5,627 nt of DNA from Nitrospirales bacterium (GTDB lineage: Bacteria; Nitrospirota; Nitrospiria; Nitrospirales; UBA8639), in assembly GCA_021604265.1 (NCBI GenBank), contig BQIY01000179.1:1-5627 (forward strand). Direction: 5' to 3'. The position numbers were made by a program, and so were the translations under genes. Below, one piece after another: positions 5,402-5,627 of this stretch. Under the pieces are notes generated by a model. That model was not told the DNA's origin and ran no database searches. It worked only from the letters and a program-made list of their open reading frames with translations. Position 1 is the first letter of the stretch. Every line of letters starts with the position of its first letter.

Positions 5402-5627
5402 ATGGTTTCGCAAGGATTGAGAATTATACTTATGGTCTTGCTAGCGGTTGGTGGCTGGCAAGCCATTGCTGATATTCAGCACGTCCATGCGGAATCTTCC
5501 TACTCAACGGGTGATTCCAAAGATATTTATTTCCAAACAGAAGGCAGTCCTGTTGGTCCTGCAGCCAAGGAATTTCAATCTTCGTATCCTGATATTCGGT
5601 ATGTGAACAATCGTGTGTTGGTCTGGG
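5402..5627 (+). CDS. N-terminal part of an exported or membrane-anchored protein, cut by the window end; possibly an oxidase-related membrane subunit
   Basis: An open frame of 75 codons runs from ATG 5402 to the last base with no stop. Residues 6-23 are a hydrophobic signal or anchor (LRIILMVLLAVGGWQAIA). Possible cleavage sites are AIA at 21-23 and VHA at 28-30. A polar segment follows (SYSTGDSKDIYFQTEGSP) and then YPDIRYVNNRVLVW at the edge, which may be entering a membrane helix. GAGGAG (5392-5397), overlapping the stop codon of the preceding gene, lies 4 nt before the ATG and suggests translational coupling. I recall a similar lead-in on Nitrospira cytochrome bd-like oxidase proteins, and the DUF420 gene upstream fits an oxidase locus, but the visible part has no diagnostic haem ligand. 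The existence of the gene is well supported; the oxidase identity is a guess. Confidence 0.6.
   Translation, partial: MVSQGLRIILMVLLAVGGWQAIADIQHVHAESSYSTGDSKDIYFQTEGSPVGPAAKEFQSSYPDIRYVNNRVLVW

Overview
The window looks like chromosomal DNA of a nitrite-oxidising Nitrospira-type bacterium. This is inferred from protein style and gene company: an exported blue-copper/carboxypeptidase-regulatory-like protein, a DUF420 membrane protein and a PCP_red protein beside a multi-pass membrane protein. Base composition looks close to balanced, lower than I recall for the high-GC Nitrospira, which would fit a lower-GC lineage. No marker gene is present, so the assignment is tentative. All credible genes are on the + strand.

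Region 1 (1-1063) is a self-contained transcription unit. It has a good sigma70-type promoter near position 6-37, a leader of about 140 nt with internal complementarity, an exported 271-residue cupredoxin-like protein (182-997), and a strong GC-rich terminator hairpin (1021-1057).

Region 2 (about 1061-1955) is close to 900 nt with no convincing gene. It holds an 18-bp palindrome, a perfect TATAAT followed by a possible stem-loop, and short direct repeats just before the next gene. Its two 81-codon open frames look accidental.

Region 3 (1956 to the window end) is a tightly packed operon of at least five genes: a SAM-dependent O-methyltransferase of the acetylserotonin/CrtF/BchU type (GTG start); a DUF420 (CtaM/YozB-like) membrane protein 3 nt downstream, with two apparently inserted membrane helices; a cysteine-rich protein carrying two tandem PCP_red domains (the domain found at the C-terminus of protochlorophyllide reductase subunit ChlB/BchB); an unrecognised multi-pass membrane protein; and the start of an exported or membrane-anchored protein cut by the window end. 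A 77-nt imperfect inverted repeat fills most of the gap between the DUF420 and PCP_red genes.

The most interesting point is the operon's composition. A BchU/CrtF-family methyltransferase and a doubled protochlorophyllide-reductase domain sit with an oxidase-maturation-type DUF420 protein, and nothing else in the window is photosynthetic. A plausible but unproven reading is a respiratory membrane complex, perhaps a terminal oxidase starting at 5402, with accessory genes for cofactor modification or assembly.
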